From contig OY829383.1 in assembly GCA_963691835.1 (NCBI GenBank), positions 248,001 through 312,000 of the forward strand: 64,000 nucleotides of DNA, given 5' to 3'. Below, in pieces: positions 8,476 through 17,346 of the stretch; positions within the stretch are counted from its first letter, which is position 1, and each line of letters starts with the position of its first letter. Source of the DNA: G963691835 sp963691835 (GTDB lineage Bacteria > Pseudomonadota > Alphaproteobacteria > Thalassobaculales > Thalassobaculaceae). The notes under the pieces are model-generated. The model made no database searches. It saw nothing but the letters and a program-made list of their open reading frames with translations, and had not been told where the DNA came from. The position numbers and the translations under genes were made by a program.

Positions 8476-10038
8476 CTACTCCCACTCGATCGTTCCCGGC
8501 GGTTTCGACGTGATGTCGTAGGTCACGCGGTTGATGCCCCGCACCTCGTTTATGATGCGGGTCGCGACCCTGCCGAGGAAGGCGTGATCAAACGGATAGT
8601 AGTCTGCGGTCATCCCGTCGGTTGAGGTGACCGCGCGGAGGGCGCAGACCCAGTCGTAGGTGCGGGCGTCGCCCATGACGCCGACGGTGCGGACGGGCAG
8701 TAGAACAGCAAAAGCTTGCCAGATCTCATCGTAAAGACCGGCGTTGCGGATCTCTTCGATGTAGATCCGGTCAGCTTTACGGAGGATATCGAGCTTCTCC
8801 CGCGTGATATCACCGGGAACCCGGATGGCGAGGCCGGGGCCTGGAAACGGATGCCTGCCGACGATGGTCTCCGGCAGGCCAAGCTCCCGGCCGAGATCCC
8901 GGACCTCGTCCTTGAACAGTTCCCGCAATGGCTCGACAAGCGCGAGGTTCATCCGCTCCGGCAATCCGCCCACATTGTGGTGCGACTTGATCGTGACGCT
9001 CGGCCCACCGGTGAACGACACGCTCTCGATCACGTCGGGATAAAGCGTGCCCTGAGCCAGGAAGCGGGCGCCATCTGTCTTGTTGGCCTCTTCCTCGAAT
9101 ACCTCGATGAACAGCTTACCGATAATCTTCCGCTTGGCTTCCGGGTCGGTGACGCCATCCAATTCACCCAGGAACAGATCCGACGCATCCTTGTGGATCA
9201 GCGGAATGTTGTAATGGTCCCGGAAGACGGCCACGACCTCGTCCGCCTCACCATCGCGCAGCAAGCCGTGGTCGACGAATACGCAGGTGAGTTGGTCGCC
9301 AATCGCCTCGTGGATCAGCACGGCAGCCACCGAACTGTCGACGCCACCGGACAATCCGCAGATCACCCGGCCGTCCTTCACCTGATCCCGGATCTTGGAG
9401 ATTTCGGTGTCCCGGAACGCCGCCATGGTCCAATCGCCGGAGCATCCACAGACACCCAAGGCGAAGGCGTGGATCAAGGCGGCGCCGTTCTTCGTATGAA
9501 CGACCTCCGGATGGAACATCACACCGTAGTAGCGCCTGTCATCATCGGCGATCACAGCGAACGGCGCGTTCTCCGACGCGCCCACGACCCGGAAGCCCTC
9601 CGGCAACGCCATGACTCGGTCGCCATGACTCATCCAGACCTCTTCGTGCGCTCCCAACCCCCAATGGCCCTCAGCCGCGGCGTGATCGAAAAGTCCGCAA
9701 CTGCCGGACATCTCGACCGTGGCACGCCCGAACTCCCGCTCATCGGAGGCTTCGACCCGGCCGCCAAGCTGGTCGCACATGGTCTGCTGGCCATAGCAGA
9801 TGCCAAGAACCGGCAATCCGGACTCGAACACCCATTCCGGCGCGCGCGGCGTTTCAACCTCCAGCACCGAGGCGGGGCCACCAGACAGCACCACCCCTTT
9901 GGCGCCGAATGCTTTCATGCGCGCAACGTCGGTATTGAAGGGAAGGATCTCGCAGTAGACCCCGGCTTCTCTGAGACGCCGGGCAATCAGCTGGGTGACC
10001 TGGCTGCCGAAATCGAGAACGAGAATCCGGTCGCTCAT
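8476..10038 (-). CDS. guaA: GMP synthase (glutamine-hydrolysing)
   Basis: Converts XMP to GMP using ATP and glutamine. 520 aa with the normal order: class I glutamine amidotransferase domain (nucleophile Cys81 in LGICYGQQ, HPEVVHT for His/Glu), ATP pyrophosphatase domain with P-loop GLSGGVDSS, and the C-terminal dimerisation domain ending TSKPPGTIEWE. All key motifs are intact. Cytosolic housekeeping enzyme of purine synthesis. The ATG at 10038 has a GGCAGGG run upstream. The 5' side carries a short GC-rich tandem repeat (10104-10140). Confidence 0.97.
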   Translation of the reverse strand: MSDRILVLDFGSQVTQLIARRLREAGVYCEILPFNTDVARMKAFGAKGVVLSGGPASVLEVETPRAPEWVFESGLPVLGICYGQQTMCDQLGGRVEASDEREFGRATVEMSGSCGLFDHAAAEGHWGLGAHEEVWMSHGDRVMALPEGFRVVGASENAPFAVIADDDRRYYGVMFHPEVVHTKNGAALIHAFALGVCGCSGDWTMAAFRDTEISKIRDQVKDGRVICGLSGGVDSSVAAVLIHEAIGDQLTCVFVDHGLLRDGEADEVVAVFRDHYNIPLIHKDASDLFLGELDGVTDPEAKRKIIGKLFIEVFEEEANKTDGARFLAQGTLYPDVIESVSFTGGPSVTIKSHHNVGGLPERMNLALVEPLRELFKDEVRDLGRELGLPETIVGRHPFPGPGLAIRVPGDITREKLDILRKADRIYIEEIRNAGLYDEIWQAFAVLLPVRTVGVMGDARTYDWVCALRAVTSTDGMTADYYPFDHAFLGRVATRIINEVRGINRVTYDITSKPPGTIEWE

Positions 10039-10103
10039 GCACCCTGCCTCCGCCGCTTTGGAAGCGGCGGAACGTAGACGAGTCGCCGCGCCGCCGCAAG
10101 GGA

Positions 10104-10140
10104 GAGGCGCCCCATTTGAGGCGCCCCATTTGAGGCGCCC
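10104..10140. repeat. 14-bp tandem repeat, about 2.6 copies
   Basis: The unit GAGGCGCCCCATTT repeats with a period of 14 bases, starting at 10104, 10118 and 10132 (last copy partial). Each unit contains the palindrome GGCGCC. It lies between the end of the carbonic anhydrase gene and the guaA start, in what would be the guaA leader. It could be replication slippage or a regulatory repeat. Confidence 0.85.
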
Positions 10141-10151
10141 GTGGCCCGAGG

Positions 10152-10904
10152 TTACTCAATGCTCAGAAGAAAGCGGCGAAACATCCTCTGCACAGGGCGG
10201 GCATTATTCGAGTAGATGCCAAGAAACGCCTCGATTTGGGCCTCGCTCATCTCGACCGGCTCGTCCAATACGACCCAGCTCACAACCTCGGAGCACGGCG
10301 GAGTCGTAAGGGACCCGGCATAGCGGAACGCGCCGGCTTCACTGGGCAGCAAGTCGGTCGGCCGGATGACGGTGTTGGTTTTCACTTCACCAGGATCCGC
10401 AGGCGCCACATCCCAAATGGCGGAGATGAGCGGATTGGCTTCACCCGCCATAAGGAACACGCCAACCACGGCAAGATCCCCCTCGGCAGACTGGTGCACG
10501 AAATGCACTTCCAGCGGGAACGGCTCCCCCTCCAGGATATGCTCACTCGGCGCATGGAAATGGAACTGGAGGAGATCGAAGCGCCGGCCTTCCAGCACCA
10601 TAAAGCTGCCGGGAGAGGTGTTCACCTGGATCGTGTGGCCGTTGTTCACCACATCCAGACGGCTTGTCCGCCAGTGGACGTCGGCATTCGCGATGTCGGC
10701 CGGAATGGCGGCCCGAAGATCAACGGGAGACTGTTGTTTTCCAAGCGAACAGGCGGCGTATTTTCCGTCAAGCGTGCCCCAGTTGTCCGGACCGATCTCG
10801 CCTTCATAACCCCAGCCAGCCTTCTCGGAGGCCACAGTACCCCCTGCCATCATTGCAGAAAACGCCACTGCGCCCAAAAACACGCCAAGCTTACCAGTCG
10901 TCAT
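10152..10904 (-). CDS. Periplasmic alpha-type carbonic anhydrase
   Basis: 250-aa alpha-class carbonic anhydrase, interconverting CO2 and bicarbonate. Zinc ligands are visible as FHFH (His115, His117) and EVHF (His134), followed by LTTPPCSE as in the family. Residues 1-26 form a signal peptide, so the enzyme acts in the periplasm. Two cysteines (52 and in PPCSE) match the usual disulfide. ATG 10904 is preferred over a longer start at 10925 because CTCCCC on the + strand (GGGGAG on the coding strand) sits 8 bases upstream. It follows livF by 44 bases on the same strand and may be read through from that operon. Confidence 0.95.
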   Translation of the reverse strand: MTTGKLGVFLGAVAFSAMMAGGTVASEKAGWGYEGEIGPDNWGTLDGKYAACSLGKQQSPVDLRAAIPADIANADVHWRTSRLDVVNNGHTIQVNTSPGSFMVLEGRRFDLLQFHFHAPSEHILEGEPFPLEVHFVHQSAEGDLAVVGVFLMAGEANPLISAIWDVAPADPGEVKTNTVIRPTDLLPSEAGAFRYAGSLTTPPCSEVVSWVVLDEPVEMSEAQIEAFLGIYSNNARPVQRMFRRFLLSIE

Positions 10905-10948
10905 TGTTAGATCTCCCCGACCCAATAAAAATCGCCTTTAGATTGCCC

Positions 10949-11668
10949 CTAAGCCGTCGTGGCCCCAAGCATATTTTCGACCACCGCCTCCGATCGCAGT
11001 TCTTCCCGGGACAGGCGCGCGACGGGTGTGCCGCGCACCAGCAGGACCGCCTCCTCGGCGATCCGCGCCGCCCGCGCCGGTGTCTGCTCCGTAACAAGAA
11101 CTGCCACGCCTTCCTCAGCGATCCGGTCAAAGGTGCTTGCGATGTCTTCAACCACCGCTGGCCCCAATCCGAGGAATGGCTCATCAAACAGTATCAGTTT
11201 TGGCCGCCGGATCAGAGCCCGCGCGATGGCCAACATTTGTTGCTCTCCCCCCGAGAGACTCCAGGCGAGCCCATCCCTTCGCTCCGCAAGGCGGGGGAAA
11301 AGATCATACATCTGATCCATGCTTCGGGCTCGTTCGATTCGCCGCCCCATTGCCGCGACATCAAGGGTCTCGGCGACCGACATCGCCGGAAAGAGCCGCC
11401 GCCCTGCGGGAACCAGTCCTATGCCCGCTTGAGCCCGCGCCGGAACCGACCAGCCGACCATGGATTGGCCATTGAGGGCGATCGAGCCATTAGAGAGGGG
11501 CAGGAAGCCCATGATGGCCCGGACCAATCGGGTCTTGCCGGCCCCGTTTACCCCCAGGATCGCCAGCCGGCCCCCGACCGACAGCGAAAATGACAGGGGC
11601 CCAAGCGCCCGGCGCCCGGTTTCGTCTTCGAGAGTGATGTCCCGGCAATCGAGGACGGCCCCTGTCAT
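10949..11668 (-). CDS. ABC transporter ATP-binding protein, LivF-like
   Basis: 239-aa ATPase of the branched-chain amino acid (HAAT) transporter type. Walker A is GVNGAGKT at 39-46, the signature LSGGEQQ is intact, Walker B reads LILFDEP. This is the last gene of the binding protein-livH-livMG-livF operon; its ATG overlaps the stop of the livM-livG fusion (ATGA at 11665-11668). It is the canonical ATPase of the pair, because the partner ATPase domain has a degenerate signature. The leader riboswitch suggests a thiamine-related substrate rather than branched-chain amino acids. Confidence 0.93.
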   Translation of the reverse strand: MTGAVLDCRDITLEDETGRRALGPLSFSLSVGGRLAILGVNGAGKTRLVRAIMGFLPLSNGSIALNGQSMVGWSVPARAQAGIGLVPAGRRLFPAMSVAETLDVAAMGRRIERARSMDQMYDLFPRLAERRDGLAWSLSGGEQQMLAIARALIRRPKLILFDEPFLGLGPAVVEDIASTFDRIAEEGVAVLVTEQTPARAARIAEEAVLLVRGTPVARLSREELRSEAVVENMLGATTA

Positions 11669-13323
11669 GGAGTCTCTCCCAGGTAGAGGCGCCTGACGGC
11701 TTCATCCTTCAACACCGTTTCTGGAAACCCTTCCGCCAAAACCTGTCCGGCCGACAGACAGACAAGCCGGTCCGCAACGCGGCTCAGGAAATCCATCGTG
11801 TGTTCAACCACGACAATCGCGAGCCCGTTGGAACTGAGGTCCCGAAGAAGACCGGCCAACCGCCTCTGCTCCTCCGACGACAGTCCAGCCGCCGGCTCGT
11901 CCAACAACAAAACGGTTGGTTTGTTAGCGAGCGCCCGGGCCAAATCATGGGAACCTGGCGAGGCATCCCGTTCACCTGCAAGACGGGCCAGAACAACGTC
12001 GCCGATCGACGCTGCATCGGGGCTAGGCGCCGCCAGAAAAACCGCTTTGCCCCCAAGATCGGCCGGTATGGTCGGATGCTGGAAAGTGCGGCCGAGTCCG
12101 AGACGTGCCCGCGCCGCAGGAGATCTGTGAGCAATCTCCTCACCATCCAGGCGCACACTCCCGCCGTCGGCCACCTCGAACCCGGATAACAGATTGAGTG
12201 CCGTCGTCTTGCCTGAGCCGTTTGGCCCGATGAGCCCGACGATCTCACCCGGCGCCACCGAAAGATCCACCCCGTCCAAGGCGACCACGCCACCGAAGCG
12301 CTTTCGAAGGCCCGTCGCGTCGAGCGCAGCCCCTGGCTTGTTCGAGAGCCGCTCCAAAACCTTGTCATCGGGCACGCTACGTTCCGAGCTGATCGGTTCC
12401 ATCTGCCGGCGCAGCAGGCCCGCGATCCCTTCCGGGATGAGCAGAATCGCGATGAGAAGAAGTGCGCCGTGGGCGAGCAGATAATGTTCCTCCAGCGGCC
12501 GTACCCACTCGGGCAGATGCACCAGCAGCACTGCACCCAAAACAGCGCCCAAGACGGAACCCCGCCCCCCGACCACGGCGGCTGCCAGGATCGTCACCAT
12601 GACCGGGAAAGCCGTCACCGCAGGCGAGACGACACCCACCAGATGCGCCTGAAGGCTGCCCGCCAATCCGGCCATCCCAGCACCGGCGACGAAAAGCCAG
12701 AACCGAAGCCAATCACCCCGAATGCCTGTCGCCGCCGCTGTGTTCGGATCGGCCCGCAACAAGGATAGGGCGATCCGGCGCCGTCTGGGGAGGAGCGCCA
12801 TCCAGACGGCAATGGCGAACGCGACACCGCCCCAAGCGATCGCGGCCCCCTGCCAGCCCAATCCCAAACCAACGCCAAACACCTGCGGCGGGGCGATACC
12901 ATAGAGACCGTTCGCACCGCCCGTGACCGCCAGCCAGTTCACCGCCACGAGGTGAACCAACTGCGCCAAAACAAGTGTCGCCAACGCGAAGTAGTGAGAG
13001 CCTAGCCGCAGCACCGGTAGAGCGATGAGCGCAGCGGCAACCATTCCTGCCAGGACGCCAGCCGGACCGGTCACCGCGAGATCGTCTAGGCCGCCTACTG
13101 ACATCAGACCGGCGGCGTAAGCGCCAATCCCGAAGAACGCGCCTTGAGCGAGGGATAACGCTCCCGCTTGTCCGAAGACCAACTGATAGCCGACAACCGC
13201 GATCGCCGTGACCCCGGCAAATGTCAGTGTGGCGGGCCCGTGCGAGAACGCTTCCCAGCCGGTGCCGACGACCATCATGAAAATCAGAACCCAACCGATC
13301 GGTCTCGCGGCGGCTCCGGTCAT
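11665..13323 (-). CDS. LivM-LivG fusion: ABC permease joined to ATPase
   Basis: 552-aa fusion. Residues 1-305 are a LivM-type permease with about eight to ten membrane segments; residues 335-552 are a LivG-type ATPase with Walker A GPNGSGKT (366-373), Q-loop Gln415, Walker B VLLLDEP and switch His508. The signature motif is degenerate: where LSYGQQ-type sequence should precede ARALA, I read DASPGSHDLARALA (453-466), a few residues shorter than usual. No alternative reading frame restores it. The start is ATG 13323, overlapping the livH stop (ATGA), not the longer frame back to 13497. Such permease-ATPase fusions occur in this family. Membrane-embedded, cytosolic ATPase side. Confidence 0.92.
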   Translation of the reverse strand: MTGAAARPIGWVLIFMMVVGTGWEAFSHGPATLTFAGVTAIAVVGYQLVFGQAGALSLAQGAFFGIGAYAAGLMSVGGLDDLAVTGPAGVLAGMVAAALIALPVLRLGSHYFALATLVLAQLVHLVAVNWLAVTGGANGLYGIAPPQVFGVGLGLGWQGAAIAWGGVAFAIAVWMALLPRRRRIALSLLRADPNTAAATGIRGDWLRFWLFVAGAGMAGLAGSLQAHLVGVVSPAVTAFPVMVTILAAAVVGGRGSVLGAVLGAVLLVHLPEWVRPLEEHYLLAHGALLLIAILLIPEGIAGLLRRQMEPISSERSVPDDKVLERLSNKPGAALDATGLRKRFGGVVALDGVDLSVAPGEIVGLIGPNGSGKTTALNLLSGFEVADGGSVRLDGEEIAHRSPAARARLGLGRTFQHPTIPADLGGKAVFLAAPSPDAASIGDVVLARLAGERDASPGSHDLARALANKPTVLLLDEPAAGLSSEEQRRLAGLLRDLSSNGLAIVVVEHTMDFLSRVADRLVCLSAGQVLAEGFPETVLKDEAVRRLYLGETP

Positions 13324-14210
13324 GACCGCGTCCCTAGCGCTTCGCCGAACAGGCCGGTCGGCCTCATCAGCAGAACGAGAAGGACCGCCAGATAGAGTGC
13401 CGCCTCGGCGATCATCGGTGAGACCAGAGCGGCGACGACGACTTCGAAGAGCCCTAGGAGCAAGGCGCCGACGACAGCCCCCCATATCCGGCCCCAACCA
13501 CCGATTGTCGCCGCGATATAGGCCTTGAGCATGAACGTCGCACCGTCGACTGGCGTTACGAAGTAGCGTTCCGATAACAGGAGCCCGGCGAGACCGGCCA
13601 ACGCGGCCGCCAACGCGAAGGTGGCAGCGATGGCGATCGTCGCCCGAATTCCGATCGCTTCGGCCATGTCCGGGTCTTGTGCGACCGCTCTCAACTGGCG
13701 GCCAACCCGGGTACGGGAAAGCAATGCCCAGACACCGGCACAGGCTAGGCTAGCCACCGCGATCACCGCGATCTGCTGATGATCCAATCGGATCCCGCCA
13801 AGACTGAGATTTCCCCCGCCAACCAGGGACGGCCCGGCGCGCGGGGCCGCGCCGAACAAAACATCCGCACCGCTCTGGAGAATGACGCCGATCGCAATGG
13901 TGCTGACAAAGACCGCGACCGGGGGCCGTCTTCGGATGGGGAAGTATCCCACCCACGCCAAGATCAGTCCGAGCATGGCTGCGGCAAGCAGAACCAACGG
14001 AAGGACGGCAAGACCAAACCCCCGTCCCCACTCCGGAAGGAAGGCGACGGTTGCAATGGCGATGTATCCGCCCGCCATCACCGCGTCCCCATGGGCGAAA
14101 TTGACGGCGCCGACCGCGTTCAGGATCAGGACAAAGCCCAGCGCCACCAATGCATAAGACGCTCCCAAGGAGATCCCGTTCAGGACAAGCTGGGCTGCAA
14201 TATCCGTCAT
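13320..14210 (-). CDS. ABC transporter permease, LivH-like
   Basis: 296-aa inner-membrane permease of the HAAT family, with about eight hydrophobic segments and the typical N-terminal GISLGASYALVALGFVLI and the GDAVMAGGY motif. It pairs with the LivM half of the fusion protein to form the translocation pore. The gene begins 54 bases after the binding-protein stop and overlaps the next gene by ATGA. In the family it moves amino acids, amides or urea; here the TPP riboswitch upstream argues for a thiamine precursor or related base. Confidence 0.93.
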   Translation of the reverse strand: MTDIAAQLVLNGISLGASYALVALGFVLILNAVGAVNFAHGDAVMAGGYIAIATVAFLPEWGRGFGLAVLPLVLLAAAMLGLILAWVGYFPIRRRPPVAVFVSTIAIGVILQSGADVLFGAAPRAGPSLVGGGNLSLGGIRLDHQQIAVIAVASLACAGVWALLSRTRVGRQLRAVAQDPDMAEAIGIRATIAIAATFALAAALAGLAGLLLSERYFVTPVDGATFMLKAYIAATIGGWGRIWGAVVGALLLGLFEVVVAALVSPMIAEAALYLAVLLVLLMRPTGLFGEALGTRS

Positions 14211-14264
14211 GATCGGACTGGCCCGGGCAACTTCGGTTTCACGGCGCGCGCGTGTCGAAGAGTC

Positions 14265-15398
14265 TTATTCGTACTTCGCCAACACGCCGTTGACGTCACT
14301 GTAGCGCGCGACGATTGCCGGAATGCGGCTCTTCCCGTCATAGCAGACGATGACCGCATCGTGCGCCATGTTGCCGGTTCCGTCCGTCCGGTACGCCATC
14401 GCCAAGCCGTCAAAACGTTGGGAAGAGAGAAAGTCTCGAACTCCCTCAGGGCTCGACGCCCCCGCGAGGACGGCTTCCACGATCATGCGGGTGCCGTCGT
14501 ACTGCGCCAGAGCGAACGCATCCGGTTCCTGATCAAATCGTTTCCGGTAGGCGGCCGTGAACGCCCTTACAGCCGCACGGTTGTCAGAGATTGGAGAGGA
14601 CGCGGTCTCGGCACAGACGCCTTCCAACTCCTCTGGCTCCAGAAGGGCGGCGGTCGTGGGTTGGTGCATCGCGGAACCCGCAACGACCGGCAGTTCCATT
14701 CCCAACGCGCGGGACTGCCGGATGGCCAGGGCTGTGGGCCGGGAATGGAGGTGCAGCAGCAGCACATCCGGCTCCGCCGCACGAACACGGGCGAGCGCCC
14801 CCGTCATGTCCTTGGCCGCCGGCTCAACCGCTTCCTCCGCCACCAGCGGAACCCCCCGTTCCGCAAGGATCCGGGCGAGATGTTCCCGCCCGCTCTGACC
14901 GTAGGCGGTCGTCTGATAGATCAGTGCCGGACGTTTCGCACCGAGTTCGCCGAGCACGTAGTCAGCGTGCGCGACCTTCACCACGGAATCGCCGGGGAAG
15001 AACCGAAAAATCCAAGGATTCCCGAGCTCTGTAAGCTTTGCCGTTCCGGAGATCGTCGCGATCGGGACACCTTCACGTTGCGCGATCGGAAGCATGGCCA
15101 GCATCTGCGTGCCGAAGATCGAGCCGACGACCGCAATCGGATCATCGCGGCTCAAGGTCCGCCGGAGCGCGGTGACAGCCTTCTCGGGCGACGTGGCTGT
15201 ATCGAGAACCGATTGGCTCAACGGGACGACAGACGCCGCCTCCTCCAGCGCCAGAACCGCGCCGTTCCGTTGCGCCGTCCCCTCTATGGCCAGAAATCCT
15301 GTGATGGGAACGAGAATGGAGACGTGCGGCTCCTTCGCGGAAACCGGCGACGACACGGCCACGACCGCGGCGGCGATAAGTGTAAGGAGGACGCGCAT
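14265..15398 (-). CDS. Periplasmic binding protein of a TPP-regulated Liv-type transporter
   Basis: 377-aa type I periplasmic binding protein (ANF/Liv fold). Signal peptide residues 1-22 (cleavage after VSA). The body has the usual two lobes with PIxGFLAIEGTAQRNG at the start, and a motif FRFFPGDSVVKVAHADYVL in the middle. First gene of the operon; the ribosome site CCGGAG lies 6 bases before ATG 15398, 60 bases below a TPP riboswitch, so it is repressed by thiamine pyrophosphate. Ligand by context: thiamine, HMP, thiazole or a degradation product; amino acids cannot be excluded. Confidence 0.9.
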   Translation of the reverse strand: MRVLLTLIAAAVVAVSSPVSAKEPHVSILVPITGFLAIEGTAQRNGAVLALEEAASVVPLSQSVLDTATSPEKAVTALRRTLSRDDPIAVVGSIFGTQMLAMLPIAQREGVPIATISGTAKLTELGNPWIFRFFPGDSVVKVAHADYVLGELGAKRPALIYQTTAYGQSGREHLARILAERGVPLVAEEAVEPAAKDMTGALARVRAAEPDVLLLHLHSRPTALAIRQSRALGMELPVVAGSAMHQPTTAALLEPEELEGVCAETASSPISDNRAAVRAFTAAYRKRFDQEPDAFALAQYDGTRMIVEAVLAGASSPEGVRDFLSSQRFDGLAMAYRTDGTGNMAHDAVIVCYDGKSRIPAIVARYSDVNGVLAKYE

Positions 15399-15458
15399 GC
15401 ACTACTCCGGATCTTGGCACCGGGTGTTCGGTAAGAGGAGGTGTCCGGACATGGGTCC

Positions 15459-15549
15459 GTGACAGCTCCCTTCGCCGGAATGACCCGGTACAGGTTCGAT
15501 GGGTATCTTCTCAGTCCCAGCCAACTAAGGTGGGACACCCCAGCGTCAC
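15459..15549 (-). promoter_or_regulatory. TPP riboswitch (THI element)
   Basis: On the minus strand the leader reads P1 GTGAC (closing with GTCAC), GGGGTGTCC, then CTGAGA (15509-15514), ATACCC, GAACCTG (15491-15497), ACCGGGT and a final GGCGAAGGGA. This is the conserved thi-box order for pyrimidine and pyrophosphate sensing of thiamine pyrophosphate. It lies 60 bases upstream of the binding-protein start. A CUCC run between the aptamer and the start could pair with the GGAG ribosome site, suggesting translational control (inference). Confidence 0.94.
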
Positions 15550-15616
15550 GATGTTTCCGGACCGTGCCGTTTCGCTGGGGGATCTGTCAACGGCATAGCG
15601 CGCGGAGGGGCTACCG

Positions 15617-16402
15617 GTGATCCGGGAATTGATGAGCTGGCTGACCGTCCGATGCCCCCGGCATCTCCGTGCCATGGGATACGCGCGGGAGATCGTGGCG
15701 ACCGAAGCCCGTCATGAGCGGCTTGCCGATCTCTGGGCACCGCATCTGTCCCGGTGCCGGGCTGTGGTTGGCCAAGCCGTCGAACAGTGCCGGGACAGGC
15801 ACCGGGCCATCGTGCTGGGGGCCGGGCTAGTCGCGGACACACCGGTGGATCTGCTTGCCGATCTCTTCGGCGAGGTGGCGCTTGTTGATGTGGTTCATCT
15901 CGGAGCCGCACGGGATGCCGCCAAACGTCACGCGAACGTGCATCTGATCGCCCATGATGTGACGGAAAGCCTGCGGGACATTCACGCATTGAAACTGGAA
16001 GCAGCGGCCCCGGCCGCGTTCCTGGACGACAGCCAGATCGATCTTGTCGTATCGGCGAACATCGCTTCCCAGCTACCGCTTTTGCCGATGCATCATCTGG
16101 AACGGCATGGCGTCTCGGAACGCGACTCGGAAGCCTTGGGACAACGTCTGATCACCGCTCATTTCCATTGGTTGAGCCAATTCGACGCTCAGGTGGCCTT
16201 GATCACGGACATCGAGCGAATCATTCGAAACCGCGACAACGCCACCATCGGCACCGTGACCGCTCTGCTGGACGCCGAAGTCCCCGCGTTGGATGAGGAC
16301 TGGCTTTGGGAGATCGAGCCTATAGGCGAGGTCGATCATGGGCACAGGGTGACGAACCGCGTCGGCGCCACGGCCAATCTAAAGAAGAGTGCCCACGCCT
16401 AG
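15617..16402 (+). CDS. SAM-methyltransferase-like hypothetical protein
   Basis: 261 aa. Residues 60-130 look like the start of a Rossmann methyltransferase: IVLGAGLVADTP as a glycine-rich loop, then VALVDVVH as an acidic second strand and HDVTE as a third. The remainder is not recognised. There is no signal peptide. It starts with GTG 15617, with GGAGGGG 6 bases upstream. It is divergent from the TPP-controlled operon but starts outside the riboswitch, so it has its own promoter. Substrate unknown; methylation activity is an inference from the fold signature only. Confidence 0.75.
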   Translation: MIRELMSWLTVRCPRHLRAMGYAREIVATEARHERLADLWAPHLSRCRAVVGQAVEQCRDRHRAIVLGAGLVADTPVDLLADLFGEVALVDVVHLGAARDAAKRHANVHLIAHDVTESLRDIHALKLEAAAPAAFLDDSQIDLVVSANIASQLPLLPMHHLERHGVSERDSEALGQRLITAHFHWLSQFDAQVALITDIERIIRNRDNATIGTVTALLDAEVPALDEDWLWEIEPIGEVDHGHRVTNRVGATANLKKSAHA

Positions 16403-16473
16403 TCGCGGTCTTGCGGGCCGGGACGGAGAGGGACAGAAATGCGACGCCGGGCTCTATGGAAAGGACAGATCAC

Positions 16474-17286
16474 ATGACCGACACGCAGTCTTTCGAGGAC
16501 GGAGTGGTGCTTCTTGAACGCGACGGTCCGACCGCAACGGTCGTGCTGAACCGTCCGGAGAAACTGAACGCGTTGAACAAACCGATGTGGCGCGGCGTCG
16601 GCTCGGCCTTCACAGCAGCAAATGCTGACGAGACGTTACGGTCGGTGGTGCTGCGGGGGGCGGGCGACAAGGCTCTTGGGCCTGGCGCCGACATCAAGGA
16701 GTTCGAGACGGAAAGGGCCAACGCCGCACAAGCCGCGGAGTACGGAACAGTCATGCATCAGACCATGGATGCTATCCGTACCTGCCGGCATCCCGTCGTC
16801 ACCCGGATGAAGGGACTATGCATCGGCGGTGCGCTCGAGTTGGCGCTTGTGACCGACATTCGGATCGCTGGAGAGGGCGCGCGCTTCGGCATCCCGGTCA
16901 ATCGTCTCGGCCTTGTCATGGCCTATGCCGAGATCGAGGCTCTTGTCGCCCTTGTTGGGCGCTCATCGGCCCTTGAGATCCTCTTTGAAGGCCGGGTATT
17001 CGGGGCCGCCGAAGCCAAGGAAAAGGGGCTTGTGAACCGAGTCGTGCCGGATGACGCCGTCGATCGAGAGGTGGCGGACACGGTTGACCGGATCAACGCG
17101 GGTGCGCCCCTCGTCAACCGTTGGCACAAGCGGTTTGCCGGGCGCATCGTGGGCGGGCTCGGCGGCGGTGCACCGTTATCCGAAAGCGAGCAAGCAGAGA
17201 GTTTCGCCTGCTTCAACACAGCGGATTTCAGGGCGGGTGTCGCCGCGTTTTTGGCAAAAGAGACGCCGGTGTTCGAAGGCAAATAG
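16474..17286 (+). CDS. Enoyl-CoA hydratase/isomerase family protein
   Basis: 270-aa crotonase-fold protein. The oxyanion-hole stretches are visible (LGPGADIKEF at 68-78 and GLCIGGALELAL at 114-125). The two glutamates of true hydratases do not seem present: where the family has the PExxLG loop I read IPVNRLG (140-146), and the second site is AEIEAL. So this may be an isomerase, hydrolase or degradative crotonase rather than a beta-oxidation hydratase. ATG 16474 has AAGGA 8 bases upstream and is preferred over ATG 16456. It is 71 bases behind the methyltransferase-like gene on the same strand. Confidence 0.88.
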   Translation: MTDTQSFEDGVVLLERDGPTATVVLNRPEKLNALNKPMWRGVGSAFTAANADETLRSVVLRGAGDKALGPGADIKEFETERANAAQAAEYGTVMHQTMDAIRTCRHPVVTRMKGLCIGGALELALVTDIRIAGEGARFGIPVNRLGLVMAYAEIEALVALVGRSSALEILFEGRVFGAAEAKEKGLVNRVVPDDAVDREVADTVDRINAGAPLVNRWHKRFAGRIVGGLGGGAPLSESEQAESFACFNTADFRAGVAAFLAKETPVFEGK

Positions 17287-17346
17287 CAGGTCCGGTGTCC
17301 AAGTCTGGTGTGCCGCCGGACCTTGTGGCCGGCGGCACAATGCTCA

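Noticed and set aside
13779..15434. Long + strand frame across livH and the binding-protein gene
   Set aside because: It covers two genes with clear family motifs on the other strand; the translation is arginine-rich low complexity with no known pattern.
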